From B10-G9 sp964627755 (lineage in GTDB: Bacteria; Chloroflexota; Anaerolineae; Anaerolineales; UBA11858): DNA of 30,779 nucleotides. Within the stretch, counting starts at the first letter, position 1. Each line of letters opens with the position of its first letter. Location: positions 1 through 30,779 of the forward strand of contig CAZVIH010000002.1 of assembly GCA_964627755.1 (NCBI GenBank), written 5' to 3'. A model generated the notes under the pieces. It was not told where the DNA came from and did no database searches. It saw only the letters and a program-made list of their open reading frames with translations. This document shows, one piece after another, positions 23,095 through 30,494 of the stretch. A program made the translations under genes and the position numbers.

Positions 23095-23095
23095 G

Positions 23096-23599
23096 ATGAC
23101 CATCAAATACATCGCTGAAATAGAAGGAACAGAATACGTCATTGAGATCATCTCTGAAAGCCAGGTGATGATCAATGAAAAACCGCACAAGATCGATTTT
23201 CAGGCTTTGCGGCAGCATACTTCTTTTTCACTACTTATGGATGGTAAATCCTATGAAACAAATATCTACCAGGATAATGGCGACTGGGAGATCTGTCTGC
23301 GGGGGAGGCGCTTTCACATCCAGGTGGAAGATGAAAGAGAACGCAGTTTGCGGAAAGCAGCTGGCAAGACCTCCGTCCAGAAGGGGAAAATTTCCCTGCA
23401 GGCGCCTATGCCCGGGCTGGTAATTGATATCCCGGTTAGTGTTGGAGATGAGGTCAAAGACGGACAAGTGCTGTTGATCCTGGAGTCCATGAAAATGCAG
23501 AATGAACTCACGGCTCCCCGGGATGGTAAAGTTTCCCGTATCCATGTCAATGTCAACGATAACGTCGATCGCAAACAGACCCTGCTGATCCTTGATTAG
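23096..23599 (+). CDS. Biotin carboxyl carrier protein with N-terminal bridging-type region
   Basis: This 167-residue protein carries the biotinyl domain at the C-terminus, with the modification site ESMKMQNEL (Lys of MKM) and the typical QAPMPGLV start and turn sequences. The first 85 or so residues (beta-rich, with SFSLLMDGKSYETNIY) resemble the bridging (BT) region of fused acyl-CoA carboxylase alpha chains. The alpha subunit is therefore split here into a separate carboxylase and carrier. ATG 23096 lies one base after the upstream TAA; with no clear ribosome site, translational coupling is likely. The open frame upstream of 23096 is a shadow inside the biotin carboxylase gene. Confidence 0.9.
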   Translation: MTIKYIAEIEGTEYVIEIISESQVMINEKPHKIDFQALRQHTSFSLLMDGKSYETNIYQDNGDWEICLRGRRFHIQVEDERERSLRKAAGKTSVQKGKISLQAPMPGLVIDIPVSVGDEVKDGQVLLILESMKMQNELTAPRDGKVSRIHVNVNDNVDRKQTLLILD

Positions 23600-23628
23600 A
23601 TATTTTACATAACAAACATCTGTCCCTT

Positions 23629-24690
23629 CTACAGAAACGCCAGACCTTCCAGCGCCCGAGCTGATTCCTGATTTCCAAGCGGGGGAATAGACACTTTCTG
23701 ATACTGACGCAGCCCCATCGCCTCCCGGACCAAATGCAGGGTTTCTTCTGATTCCATTCGCATCCGGCGGGATCCATCATTTAAGATATCCAGAATTAGA
23801 TCCGGCTGGCGGGCATAAACCTCGCGCCGGGATCGCAGTGGATCCAGGAACTGATTGATCGCTAGCGACAATTCTCTTTTCACCTCAACATCACCCACTT
23901 TGCCCTGCCGATACCTTTCTTTTAACTCCAAGATCTGCTCTAGATCGGGATTAAAGTGATCGTGATAAATAAAAACCGGGTTTCCTTCCACTTTACCCGG
24001 GACGTCAGCGCTGGTGCGGTTGGGATCGGTGTACATTCCCATCACCTTTTCCTCAACCACTGCTGGGCTGTCTGACAGGAAGATCGCATTATTAAGACTT
24101 TTACTCATTTTAGCCTGCCCGTCAGTACCAATCAGAGTACCTTCCAGCTCCATTTCCGGGATCGGGAAAATATCACCATAATTGTGGTTGAATCGACGGG
24201 CGATCTCCCTGGCGAGTTCAACATTACCCTGGTTATCTGTTCCCACAGGGACCAGATTTGCGCGCGGCAATAAAATATCGGCAGACATTAAAACTGGATA
24301 TCCCAACAATCCAAAGGGCATTGCAGATAGACCTTCAGCCCGGGCCAATTCCTTCAGAGAAGGTATCCTTTCCAATCTTGGCGCGCTGACCAGCATCCCC
24401 AGAAGAGTGCTCAATTCCGAGATGCCGGGCACACTGCTTTGAACAAAGATCACTGCCTGTTCAGGATCAATCCCGGCTGTCAGGTAATCCAGAACAATTT
24501 GATGAATATATTCATTCATGCGAGCAATCTGTTCTTTCCCTGAACGGGTGGTTAGCGTATGCAAATCTGCGATAACAAAAAAACAATCATGGGAATCCTG
24601 GTACTTAACCCGATTGCGCAGACTGCCCAGGTAATGGCCCAGGTGCAAGGGTCCAGTCGGTCGATCACCTGTTAATAGTCTCTCTTTCAT
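23629..24690 (-). CDS. trpS: Tryptophanyl-tRNA synthetase
   Basis: This 353-residue class I aminoacyl-tRNA synthetase charges tRNA-Trp. The HIGH motif appears as PLHLGHY (residues 14-20) and the KMSKS motif as AKMSKSLNN (194-198). GDRPTGPLHLGHYLGS and the VPVGTDNQGNVELAREIARR segment are characteristic of bacterial TrpRS. Length is normal. AGGAGG lies just before the ATG at 24690. Upstream on the same strand is a T-box leader with a UGG specifier, which both identifies the amino acid and predicts induction by uncharged tRNA-Trp. The gene converges with the carboxylase operon, with only 29 bases between their stops. Confidence 0.96.
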   Translation of the reverse strand: MKERLLTGDRPTGPLHLGHYLGSLRNRVKYQDSHDCFFVIADLHTLTTRSGKEQIARMNEYIHQIVLDYLTAGIDPEQAVIFVQSSVPGISELSTLLGMLVSAPRLERIPSLKELARAEGLSAMPFGLLGYPVLMSADILLPRANLVPVGTDNQGNVELAREIARRFNHNYGDIFPIPEMELEGTLIGTDGQAKMSKSLNNAIFLSDSPAVVEEKVMGMYTDPNRTSADVPGKVEGNPVFIYHDHFNPDLEQILELKERYRQGKVGDVEVKRELSLAINQFLDPLRSRREVYARQPDLILDILNDGSRRMRMESEETLHLVREAMGLRQYQKVSIPPLGNQESARALEGLAFL

Positions 24691-24718
24691 CTTTCCTCCT
24701 CAGCCATCAGGCTTAAAT

Positions 24719-24749
24719 AAAAAAACCCTCATCCACTAAGGGACGAGGG
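24719..24749 (-). terminator. T-box regulated intrinsic terminator
   Basis: On the minus strand CCCTCGTCC (24741-24749) pairs with GGATGAGGG (24726-24734), followed by seven T residues (24719-24725). The stem directly follows the T-box core, the expected arrangement for attenuation of trpS. Confidence 0.9.
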
Positions 24750-25077
24750 CCTGAAATCCTCGCGGTGCCACCCAAATTAGCCTGGTATCAGGTTAAAACA
24801 AAAACCCGTCAGTGAAACAACGGGGTACGTTTCTAGCAGCCCTGAAGGCCAGCCTCACTTTACAGATACGGCCCGGATGATCCGGGAGTATATCTTTTAC
24901 CTTGATAACGGTGGCAGCTCCGGCACAGGCTAGTTAGGATTACTCCCGTTCGCCCTGCAACTCAGAGGTCCATTCAACATCTTCGTGCGGGTGAGACTCT
25001 CAGCAACGCTCACTCTCTGTGCCGCAAAGTCCGATGTTTACTAATCCTCTTCACAGTCTTGGTCTCTTCAATTTGTA
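24719..25077 (-). promoter_or_regulatory. Tryptophan T-box riboswitch leader of trpS
   Basis: On the minus strand the T-box core GGGTGGCACCGCG (24761-24773) is perfect. Upstream, the specifier region reads GAATGGACC, placing a UGG tryptophan codon at 24970-24972 with the usual A-rich context. Uncharged tRNA-Trp would pair with the UGG and, by its acceptor end, with the T-box bulge, stabilising an antiterminator over the downstream terminator. The leader covers the whole gap between the promoter and trpS. Confidence 0.92.
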
Positions 25078-25083
25078 TACTTT

Positions 25084-25112
25084 TTTATACACCTGCGTCA
25101 GGTCTTTGTCAA
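25084..25112 (-). promoter_or_regulatory. Sigma-70-type promoter of trpS
   Basis: On the minus strand a perfect TTGACA (25107-25112) and TATAAA (25084-25089) are separated by exactly 17 bases. Transcription would start near 25077, at the beginning of the T-box leader. Nothing else is recognised in 25113-25194. Confidence 0.85.
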
Positions 25113-25194
25113 GCAAACCCGGGAGTATATCCAGGTTATTAAATAAAATCAGGATATTCACAATAAATCCATCCTGTCTTAATTTAAGTATCAG

Positions 25195-25534
25195 CTACCG
25201 ATGTACAAAAATCCCTTCCAGAAAATAATATCCCTCTGAAAAACAATTCAACAAGACCCCGCAGGTAATCATCACCGCCAGGGCCAGAAAAAATCCCGAT
25301 CGAAAGAACTGCCCCAGGACGGATTCTTCCATCTGGGTGGTACGGGGAAGAATCCTGTTACAGCTGCGGGTGAAGATGACCGGCGTCCTGAAATTACCTG
25401 ACCCATTTCCAAAGGTAATAAAGAATATAGTCCAGAGAGTACCCTCTCTCAGCGTTCTGTCCTGGAGCTGACACTCCAGACCAGTGCGGAAAAACATGAT
25501 CCCGGCGATAAATAATACTCCCAGATCTAGATAT
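25195..25534 (-). pseudogene. Remnant ORF, possibly from a TrkH/KtrB-type K+ transporter
   Basis: The frame ending at TAG 25195-25197 is open for about 110 codons; its first ATG is at 25497, without a ribosome site. The product (GIMFFRTGLECQ, then TLWTIFFITFGNGSGN, then RSGFFLALAVMITCGVLL) has a rhythm like the C-terminal pore repeat of Trk/Ktr potassium channels (R-T-x-G-L ... F-x-G-x-S-G-S), but key residues are altered. I regard it as a decayed fragment with uncertain origin; it could also be chance coding. The flanking bases 25535-25638 are very AT-rich and carry no gene. Confidence 0.3.
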
Positions 25535-25638
25535 TTATATATCTTTTTTTATTTTCATAATTTTAAGGTAAAAAAAGAACATTATATCAATATAGATAGT
25601 TACAATATAAGAGATCAATGAAATGGTAAGGAGAAAAT

Positions 25639-26661
25639 ATGGATACTGTCCGCTGGGGATTATTGTCCACCGCTAGAATCAACCGGAGGTTAATTCCTGC
25701 CATACGGGAGGCAAAAAGAGGTGAGTTGACCGCTGTTGCCAGTCGCAGCCTGGAAGGTGCTGAAAAATATGCCCGGGAATGGAACATCCCCCAGTATTTT
25801 GGCAGTTATGAGGAGATGCTTGATAGCGGCGAAGTGAATGCTGTCTATATCGGGCTGCCCAACCACTTGCATGCTGAGTGGACCATTAAGGCATTAAAAG
25901 CCGGAGTGCATGTACTTTGTGAAAAACCTTTTGCAACTACCCTGCAAGAAGTTGACGAGGTAATCGCCACCAGGGATAAAAGTGGAAAAGTAGTTGCCGA
26001 AGCCCTTATGTACCGCCACCATCCCCAGACCAGAAAGGTCGGAGAATGGGTGCGAGATGGAAAATTGGGGCAGATCACTTTCATGCGGGGAACATTTAAT
26101 TACCTGATGGGCAAAAAAGGCCGCGATCCTAGAAGTCTCAACGTGCGTATGGTCCCGGATTTTGGGGGTGGATGCCTTTGGGATGTAGGGATCTATCCCC
26201 TCAGCTATACCCAATTCCTGATGGGTGGGCCGCCGGATTGGGTCTATGGAAGTCAGGTCCTTGGATCTACCGGGGTTGATGAGGTGTTTGCCGGGCAGAT
26301 GGGATTCCAAACAAAAAAAAGTGAAGTCCTTGCCCAGATATCCTGCTCTTTTAACTCTCCCCTGGATACCTTTTTTGAAATCATGGGTACAGAAGGCGGG
26401 CTGGAGATCTTACAGCCTTTTAACAAAATGGACCGTAAACCCCAGATTAGATTCTTTGACTCCAAGGGTAAGTCCCGGGAAATCTCGGTGCCAAAAAAAT
26501 CCCTCTATCTGGGTGAAGTGGAAGATCTACAAGCCGCCATCCTTGATGGCAAACCAACCCTGATCAGCCTGGAGGAAACCAGGAATCATATCCGGACCGC
26601 ATTAGCGTTATACGAATCAGCAAGAACCGGCCATACCGTCCGGCTGTTTAAACTGGATTAA
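25639..26661 (+). CDS. Gfo/Idh/MocA-family NAD(P)-dependent oxidoreductase
   Basis: This 340-residue sugar- or polyol-type dehydrogenase begins with a Rossmann segment (VRWGLLSTARINRRLIPAI, residues 4-22; the usual GxGxxG is relaxed to GLLSTA). The family EKP motif HVLCEKPFA has Glu95-Lys96-Pro97, where the lysine is catalytic. GGGCLWDVGIYPLSYTQFL (about residue 180) is the conserved C-domain signature with Asp and Tyr near the substrate. Family members oxidise or reduce carbohydrates such as glucose, xylose or inositol derivatives; the substrate here is unknown. AAGGAG precedes ATG 25639. It converges with the broken propeller gene, and their stop codons overlap (TTAA). Confidence 0.9.
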   Translation: MDTVRWGLLSTARINRRLIPAIREAKRGELTAVASRSLEGAEKYAREWNIPQYFGSYEEMLDSGEVNAVYIGLPNHLHAEWTIKALKAGVHVLCEKPFATTLQEVDEVIATRDKSGKVVAEALMYRHHPQTRKVGEWVRDGKLGQITFMRGTFNYLMGKKGRDPRSLNVRMVPDFGGGCLWDVGIYPLSYTQFLMGGPPDWVYGSQVLGSTGVDEVFAGQMGFQTKKSEVLAQISCSFNSPLDTFFEIMGTEGGLEILQPFNKMDRKPQIRFFDSKGKSREISVPKKSLYLGEVEDLQAAILDGKPTLISLEETRNHIRTALALYESARTGHTVRLFKLD

Positions 26662-27757
26662 GGGTTGTAACAAAGAATCCCTTCCGCAGAAGCAAACCAG
26701 GCTGCTCCCCATGGGTCGACCTCAGCCAGGAAAAGATTACTGTCTGCAGAACCTGCACCAGGAGTGATTTTGTTCCATGTGCCATCCTGAAAAACAAATG
26801 TCCCGGGAGGACCTGCTACCCAGACCGTGCCGTCCGGACCGATGGATACACTTTCCATAGTTTGATTCCTTGGAGGTCGGGTGCTTCCACCTCAACCAGG
26901 AAGGCCTTATCCCAGTGTTCCCCATCAAAAGTGTACACCCCACCCCTGCCTGCAAACCAGATCTTTCCGGAATCATCTTCCTCAATATCGTACACATCCT
27001 GGATATGCAAAGTCCCGGCTCCATGCATCCCCCAGCTGCCATTGAGGTAGTAGTATAGGTCATATTTAGCGCCAACCCACAGCCCTCCTCTTTGATCCAG
27101 GTGCACAGTTTTGACAGATAGCTGGATGCTCTCCGCCACCGGTTTTGGGAACGGAGCCCACTGATCTCCCCGCAGTTGAAAGAGTCCATCCCAGGTGCCG
27201 GCCCAAACCTGTCCATCGTCTGCGACCTCGATATCATATATTGCTGTACCTCCGCCTTCCATCAGCTCGTACCAGGAACGCCATTTGCCATCCTGGTAGT
27301 AAGTCAACTGCCCACTCTGGGTACTGACCCACAGGATCCCATAGCCAAGCGCAACGATGTCATTAACCGTATAGGTAGGAGAGCCAAGTGATTCTGGCAA
27401 GGTCAACCACATCCCATTCCTGAACATGTTGATCGCTCCGGATGCATGGCCAAACCAAACCGTCCCTCCTGAATCTACTGTCAGCACATTAATCCGATCA
27501 CTTGCCAAACCATTCTTCTCGGTATATAGGGTCCATCCACCTGGCGGGCAGCTGGATTCCGTCAGGGGAAACAAGGTCGGGAGAGGTGTCGTAGTGGGTT
27601 CCGGAATCTGGCTGGGCAATACAGTCGCCGTTGGGCTGGGAGGAAGCTCAGCAGGCGTTAGGGTTGGCTCAGATGGGGGGGATGTTCAGCAGGCACCGAG
27701 TATTAAAGTTAGGATCAATACTCTTGCAAAGATTTTGCACCCGGACAAAGAAGCCAT
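26658..27757 (-). pseudogene. Seven-bladed Reg_prop-type propeller lipoprotein, nonsense plus frameshift
   Basis: The reading frame starts at ATG 27757, with AGGAGG five bases before. It encodes a lipoprotein signal (VLILTLILGAC), then an in-frame TGA (27686-27688) immediately after the lipobox Cys. After a Pro/Thr linker come seven repeats of the LWVGxxxGL type (VWFGHASGA, LWVSTQSG, VWAGTWDG, LWVGAKYD, IWFAGRGG, VWVAGPPG, AWFASAEG), enough for one two-component-regulator-like propeller. The last two are in another frame. Restoring one A at 26870-26871 rejoins them as DLQRNQTMESVS. Two lesions suggest a pseudogene; sequencing error could explain either. The protein would have been extracytoplasmic. 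Confidence 0.75.
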
Positions 27758-27790
27758 GGGATCCTCCTATTTGTTCATCTTTTGTATTCA

Positions 27791-28459
27791 TCAGATGACT
27801 ACCAATAAAGATCTCTCTGCAAAAGTAGTGAAAAGTTTAATGTACTTTTCCAAGATTTCCAGCTGTTCCTGAACCTGGGCTTTACTGATACCTGGAGGCC
27901 CATAAGTTGTAAAAACAGCCTGGTCTGTTTCCGGGCGGATCTGAGTGCGCTGGTCCGGGCCGTAGATCACAGAAGAAAGAATGTCTTCCTGGTCCCGGAT
28001 ATACATATCGCCTTCTTTAAGCATCTGTTCAGAGCCATCCAACCGTTGGTAAGTTTCATTTCCCACAGCAAGATCCGCTACCAAGGGTAGAGTCAGGATT
28101 CTTAGATCATGAGCCGCTGTTAATAATCCGGTTTCCAGCTCAGCCATGAACATGCAGGCTACCAGGGAAGAAGGAGAAAAGATCGGTTTATCTTTAAATA
28201 CCACTGATTCCAGCTGGAGCTGGACATGATAGGATTTCTTGAAGCGTCGATAAAAGGTATCGTAAGCTGCAAAAACGGGGAGATCACGGAGCGATTTACG
28301 ATCCATACCGCTGTACCTGGACCTCAATTCGATCTCCAATTCCTCTCTGGCAGATCTCAAATCAGGATGGTCTTTCAGATTGGGCGCGTTCTTGACTGCC
28401 AGCAGGCCCACACATGCACCCCGGGCTGACTTAATCCAGGAATCTGATAAATGGATCAT
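27791..28459 (-). CDS. B3/B4 (tRNA synthetase editing-like) domain protein
   Basis: This 222-residue protein resembles stand-alone B3/B4 domain proteins, related to the editing domain of phenylalanyl-tRNA synthetase beta. The C-terminal EDILSSVIYGPDQRTQI and the central SLVACMFMAELETGLLTAAHDL with DLAVGNETY fit this family. Stand-alone members may deacylate mischarged tRNA, but this is unproven. It is the last gene of a three-gene minus-strand operon: its ATG at 28459 overlaps the stop of the tocopherol-cyclase-like gene (ATGA), indicating translational coupling. GAGGATAT lies upstream. A functional link to its neighbours is not obvious. Confidence 0.78.
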   Translation of the reverse strand: MIHLSDSWIKSARGACVGLLAVKNAPNLKDHPDLRSAREELEIELRSRYSGMDRKSLRDLPVFAAYDTFYRRFKKSYHVQLQLESVVFKDKPIFSPSSLVACMFMAELETGLLTAAHDLRILTLPLVADLAVGNETYQRLDGSEQMLKEGDMYIRDQEDILSSVIYGPDQRTQIRPETDQAVFTTYGPPGISKAQVQEQLEILEKYIKLFTTFAERSLLVVI

Positions 28460-29499
28460 ATATCCTCCGCCTGGCCCAGATCAGCAATTTCAGCTATAGA
28501 ACCAGCAACCTCAAGGCCGGCACAGCATCCGCTCCCCTGGTATATGATCTCCCGCTGCTGATCATCACTATTCATTCCAATCAAGGTGACTTCAATGGTA
28601 CCCGTTAAACTCTCCAGGATGCGGGGAGTCATTCCATCCAGTTCGGGTGAAGACAACAAACCTCCCTGCCCCCGCTCAGCTTTGATATCCAATTGATAAG
28701 CCGGAAATACTGCTGCCGGATCTGATCTGCGGCTTCCCACTAAGCGCCAGGTTACAAACCGATCGGTCACCGTCAGCAGGTCGATCCGGGATCCCAGGTA
28801 AGTGGTAAACCTATACAACGTTCCTCGCACTATCAACCCGACCAGGAAACCGCGGAACCAGCCTGTCAGCCAGGGAATAGTGGCCACTGATGCAGTCAGG
28901 GACACTCCTTCTTCCGGGTAATGATTACTTTGCATCCAGATATAACCTCTCGGGAATGTCTTCCCCCAATCTTTTTCCATATAGCCCCGGCCGCCGGAAA
29001 AGTCCACTTCGGAGTGGTTGATCCTGAGACTGCCATGGATATTATGGTCCAGACTGAGAATGCCGTGGTAGGTCTGCATAAAGGGAGCATATCGGTAAGG
29101 GCCCATCACACCCGGAGAGAAAAGGCTAATCGGCCAGGGATGAAGCTCCCCGAAATCCAGGGTGCCCTGGATTATTTGCTCCTTATCGGAAAGATCCAGC
29201 GAAAATCCCTGGCCGTGAAAGACACTCTGACCGATCTGGATATTAAAGGTTGAAGTGGATGCCCTGAATATCTCGAAGGGGAAACGGTGATATACAACCT
29301 TGTTGTTCAGCCCGTCCAGGATCTGGATAAAAGAGTGGCATTGCTTCGGGTCGGGATGATGAAAAATACCCGGGATAACTGCCCAGCGCTGTTTTCGATC
29401 AGCTGAGATTATTTTATAATACCAGCCTTCAAAAAAGACCCCTTTTTGTCCGCGGCCGTGATACAGGCTGGGACTAAAGATCTTTTTGATCATATCCAT
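28456..29499 (-). CDS. Tocopherol cyclase-like protein
   Basis: This 347-residue protein matches the tocopherol-cyclase-like family: GVFFEGWYYKI near the N-terminus (about residues 20-30), PYRYAPFMQTYHG in the centre, and the hallmark GYMEKDWGKTFPRGYIWMQ (about 170-188). Plant and cyanobacterial members close the chromanol ring of tocopherols, but many bacterial homologues occur without quinone-methylating partners and have unknown substrates. No HPT or methyltransferase genes of a tocopherol pathway are seen here. It overlaps the upstream cupin gene by 10 bases and the downstream B3/B4 gene by 4, so it is part of a tight operon. Confidence 0.85.
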   Translation of the reverse strand: MDMIKKIFSPSLYHGRGQKGVFFEGWYYKIISADRKQRWAVIPGIFHHPDPKQCHSFIQILDGLNNKVVYHRFPFEIFRASTSTFNIQIGQSVFHGQGFSLDLSDKEQIIQGTLDFGELHPWPISLFSPGVMGPYRYAPFMQTYHGILSLDHNIHGSLRINHSEVDFSGGRGYMEKDWGKTFPRGYIWMQSNHYPEEGVSLTASVATIPWLTGWFRGFLVGLIVRGTLYRFTTYLGSRIDLLTVTDRFVTWRLVGSRRSDPAAVFPAYQLDIKAERGQGGLLSSPELDGMTPRILESLTGTIEVTLIGMNSDDQQREIIYQGSGCCAGLEVAGSIAEIADLGQAEDI

Positions 29500-29852
29500 G
29501 CGGTTTCCTCGATTGTTCTATCCCCGCCTGTATCGCCAGTATTCAAGGTTCCGGCAGGTTCTACCATCAGTATCTGGCATTCCCCCATTGCAGCTGGTTT
29601 ATGCTCCACTCCTTTAGGGATTACACACAATTCTCCCGGTATAAGATGTAACTGTCCATCTCGCAAATGGATAATTAGTTCGCCATTTACCACCAGAAAC
29701 ATTTCATCCGTTTCCGAGTGGCTGTGCCAGACAAACTCTCCCTCGATCTTGGCAATCTTCAGATGGTAGTCATTCAATTGGGCAATAATCTTGGGATCCC
29801 AAAATTCAGTGATCAAGGAAAATTTCTTTGTAAGATTTACTACGTCTATCAT
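29490..29852 (-). CDS. Cupin-domain protein
   Basis: This 120-residue single-domain cupin has both family motifs: motif 1 HSHSETDEMFLVVNG (His43, His45, Glu50, Gly57) and motif 2 LCVIPKGVEHKP with the fourth ligand His. The fold would bind one metal ion; members range from dioxygenases to isomerases and storage proteins, so the function is open. It is the first gene of the minus-strand operon with the tocopherol-cyclase-like and B3/B4 genes and overlaps the next gene by 10 bases. AGGATAT precedes the ATG at 29852 at a somewhat long spacing. Confidence 0.88.
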   Translation of the reverse strand: MIDVVNLTKKFSLITEFWDPKIIAQLNDYHLKIAKIEGEFVWHSHSETDEMFLVVNGELIIHLRDGQLHLIPGELCVIPKGVEHKPAAMGECQILMVEPAGTLNTGDTGGDRTIEETAWI

Positions 29853-29896
29853 CGTCTATATATCCTCTTGGTATAAGCTTTATTTTCATTGTAACC

Positions 29897-29911
29897 TGAC
29901 TAGTTCAGTCA
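29897..29911. promoter_or_regulatory. Inverted repeat in the divergent promoter region
   Basis: TGACTAGTTCAGTCA has complementary arms (TGACT/AGTCA) and lies midway between the divergent cupin operon and the thioredoxin-like gene. On the minus strand it overlaps a TTGACT that could serve as a -35 element. It is an operator candidate, with no regulator identified. Confidence 0.3.
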
Positions 29912-29942
29912 AGAAATACAACTTCAAGGAAAAAGGCCTCAA

Positions 29943-30476
29943 ATGAAAAAGTCCATAACACTGATCGGATTGATGCTGATCCTGACCGGTTGCAGTCTCC
30001 AGAGCGGTCAAAGGATTATTACATTACAGGACCTGGGACCAGCTCCGGAACTGGAAAACGAGGTCTGGATCAATACTGATAAGCCATTACATCTGGCCGA
30101 ATTGGATGGGCAGGTGGTATTGGTGGATATGTGGACCTATGGTTGAATCAATTGTAAAAACGTTATCCCCTCGTTGAGAGGATGGTATCAGGAATATCAT
30201 GATCAGGGATTGGTCATCATCGGTAACCATTACCCTGAATTTTCACACGAAGAAGATCTGGATAATCTCAAACAGGCTGTAAGTGAACTCAAAATTGAAT
30301 ACCCAGTAGCTCAGGATAACAATGGTAAAACCTGGCGGGCCTATAACACCCACTATTGGCCTACCCTGTACTTGATCGATAAAAAAGGAAATCTCCGCTA
30401 TGTACATATCGGAGAAGGCGCTTATAGTGAAACTGAAGCTGCCATCCTGATATTACTAGCGGAGACTTATCCCTGA
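29943..30476 (+). CDS. Thioredoxin-like lipoprotein with UGA at the first redox Cys (probable selenoprotein)
   Basis: The 534-base frame is continuous apart from a TGA at 30144-30146 and encodes 177 residues if that codon is read through. The N-terminus is a lipoprotein signal (LMLILTGC, Cys17). VLVDMWTYG-(UGA)-INC aligns with the WTYxCINC redox motif of DipZ/redoxin-type thioredoxin-fold proteins, so UGA replaces exactly the first catalytic cysteine. The rest is intact and family-like (WYQEYHDQGLVIIGNHYPEF, IEYPVAQDN, HYWPTLYLIDKKGN). Selenocysteine at this position is chemically sensible, and a SECIS-like hairpin follows. It would act in extracytoplasmic thiol redox reactions. AAGGAAAAAGG precedes ATG 29943. 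Confidence 0.82.
30165..30183 (+). promoter_or_regulatory. Candidate bacterial SECIS hairpin
   Basis: Within the coding region, ATCC (30165-30168) pairs with GGAT (30180-30183) and CTC (30170-30172) with GAG (30176-30178), closing a GTT loop whose first base is G. The loop begins 26 bases after the TGA. Loop size, a guanosine in the first two loop positions and this distance agree with published bacterial SECIS features. One C/A mismatch lies in the stem. Confidence 0.6.
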
Positions 30477-30494
30477 AACTGCCCAAATACCTTC

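Noticed and set aside
27426..27872. 148-codon plus-strand open frame with a Gly/Val-rich product
   Set aside because: It lies antisense to the propeller gene start and the B3/B4 gene end, has no ribosome site, and its Gly/Val pattern comes from the Pro/Thr linker read backwards.
30144..30146. Alternative genetic code (UGA as Trp or Gly)
   Set aside because: Several neighbouring genes end at TGA with normal C-termini (for example 8401, 15605, 18155), and Trp or Gly would not restore the CxxC motif.
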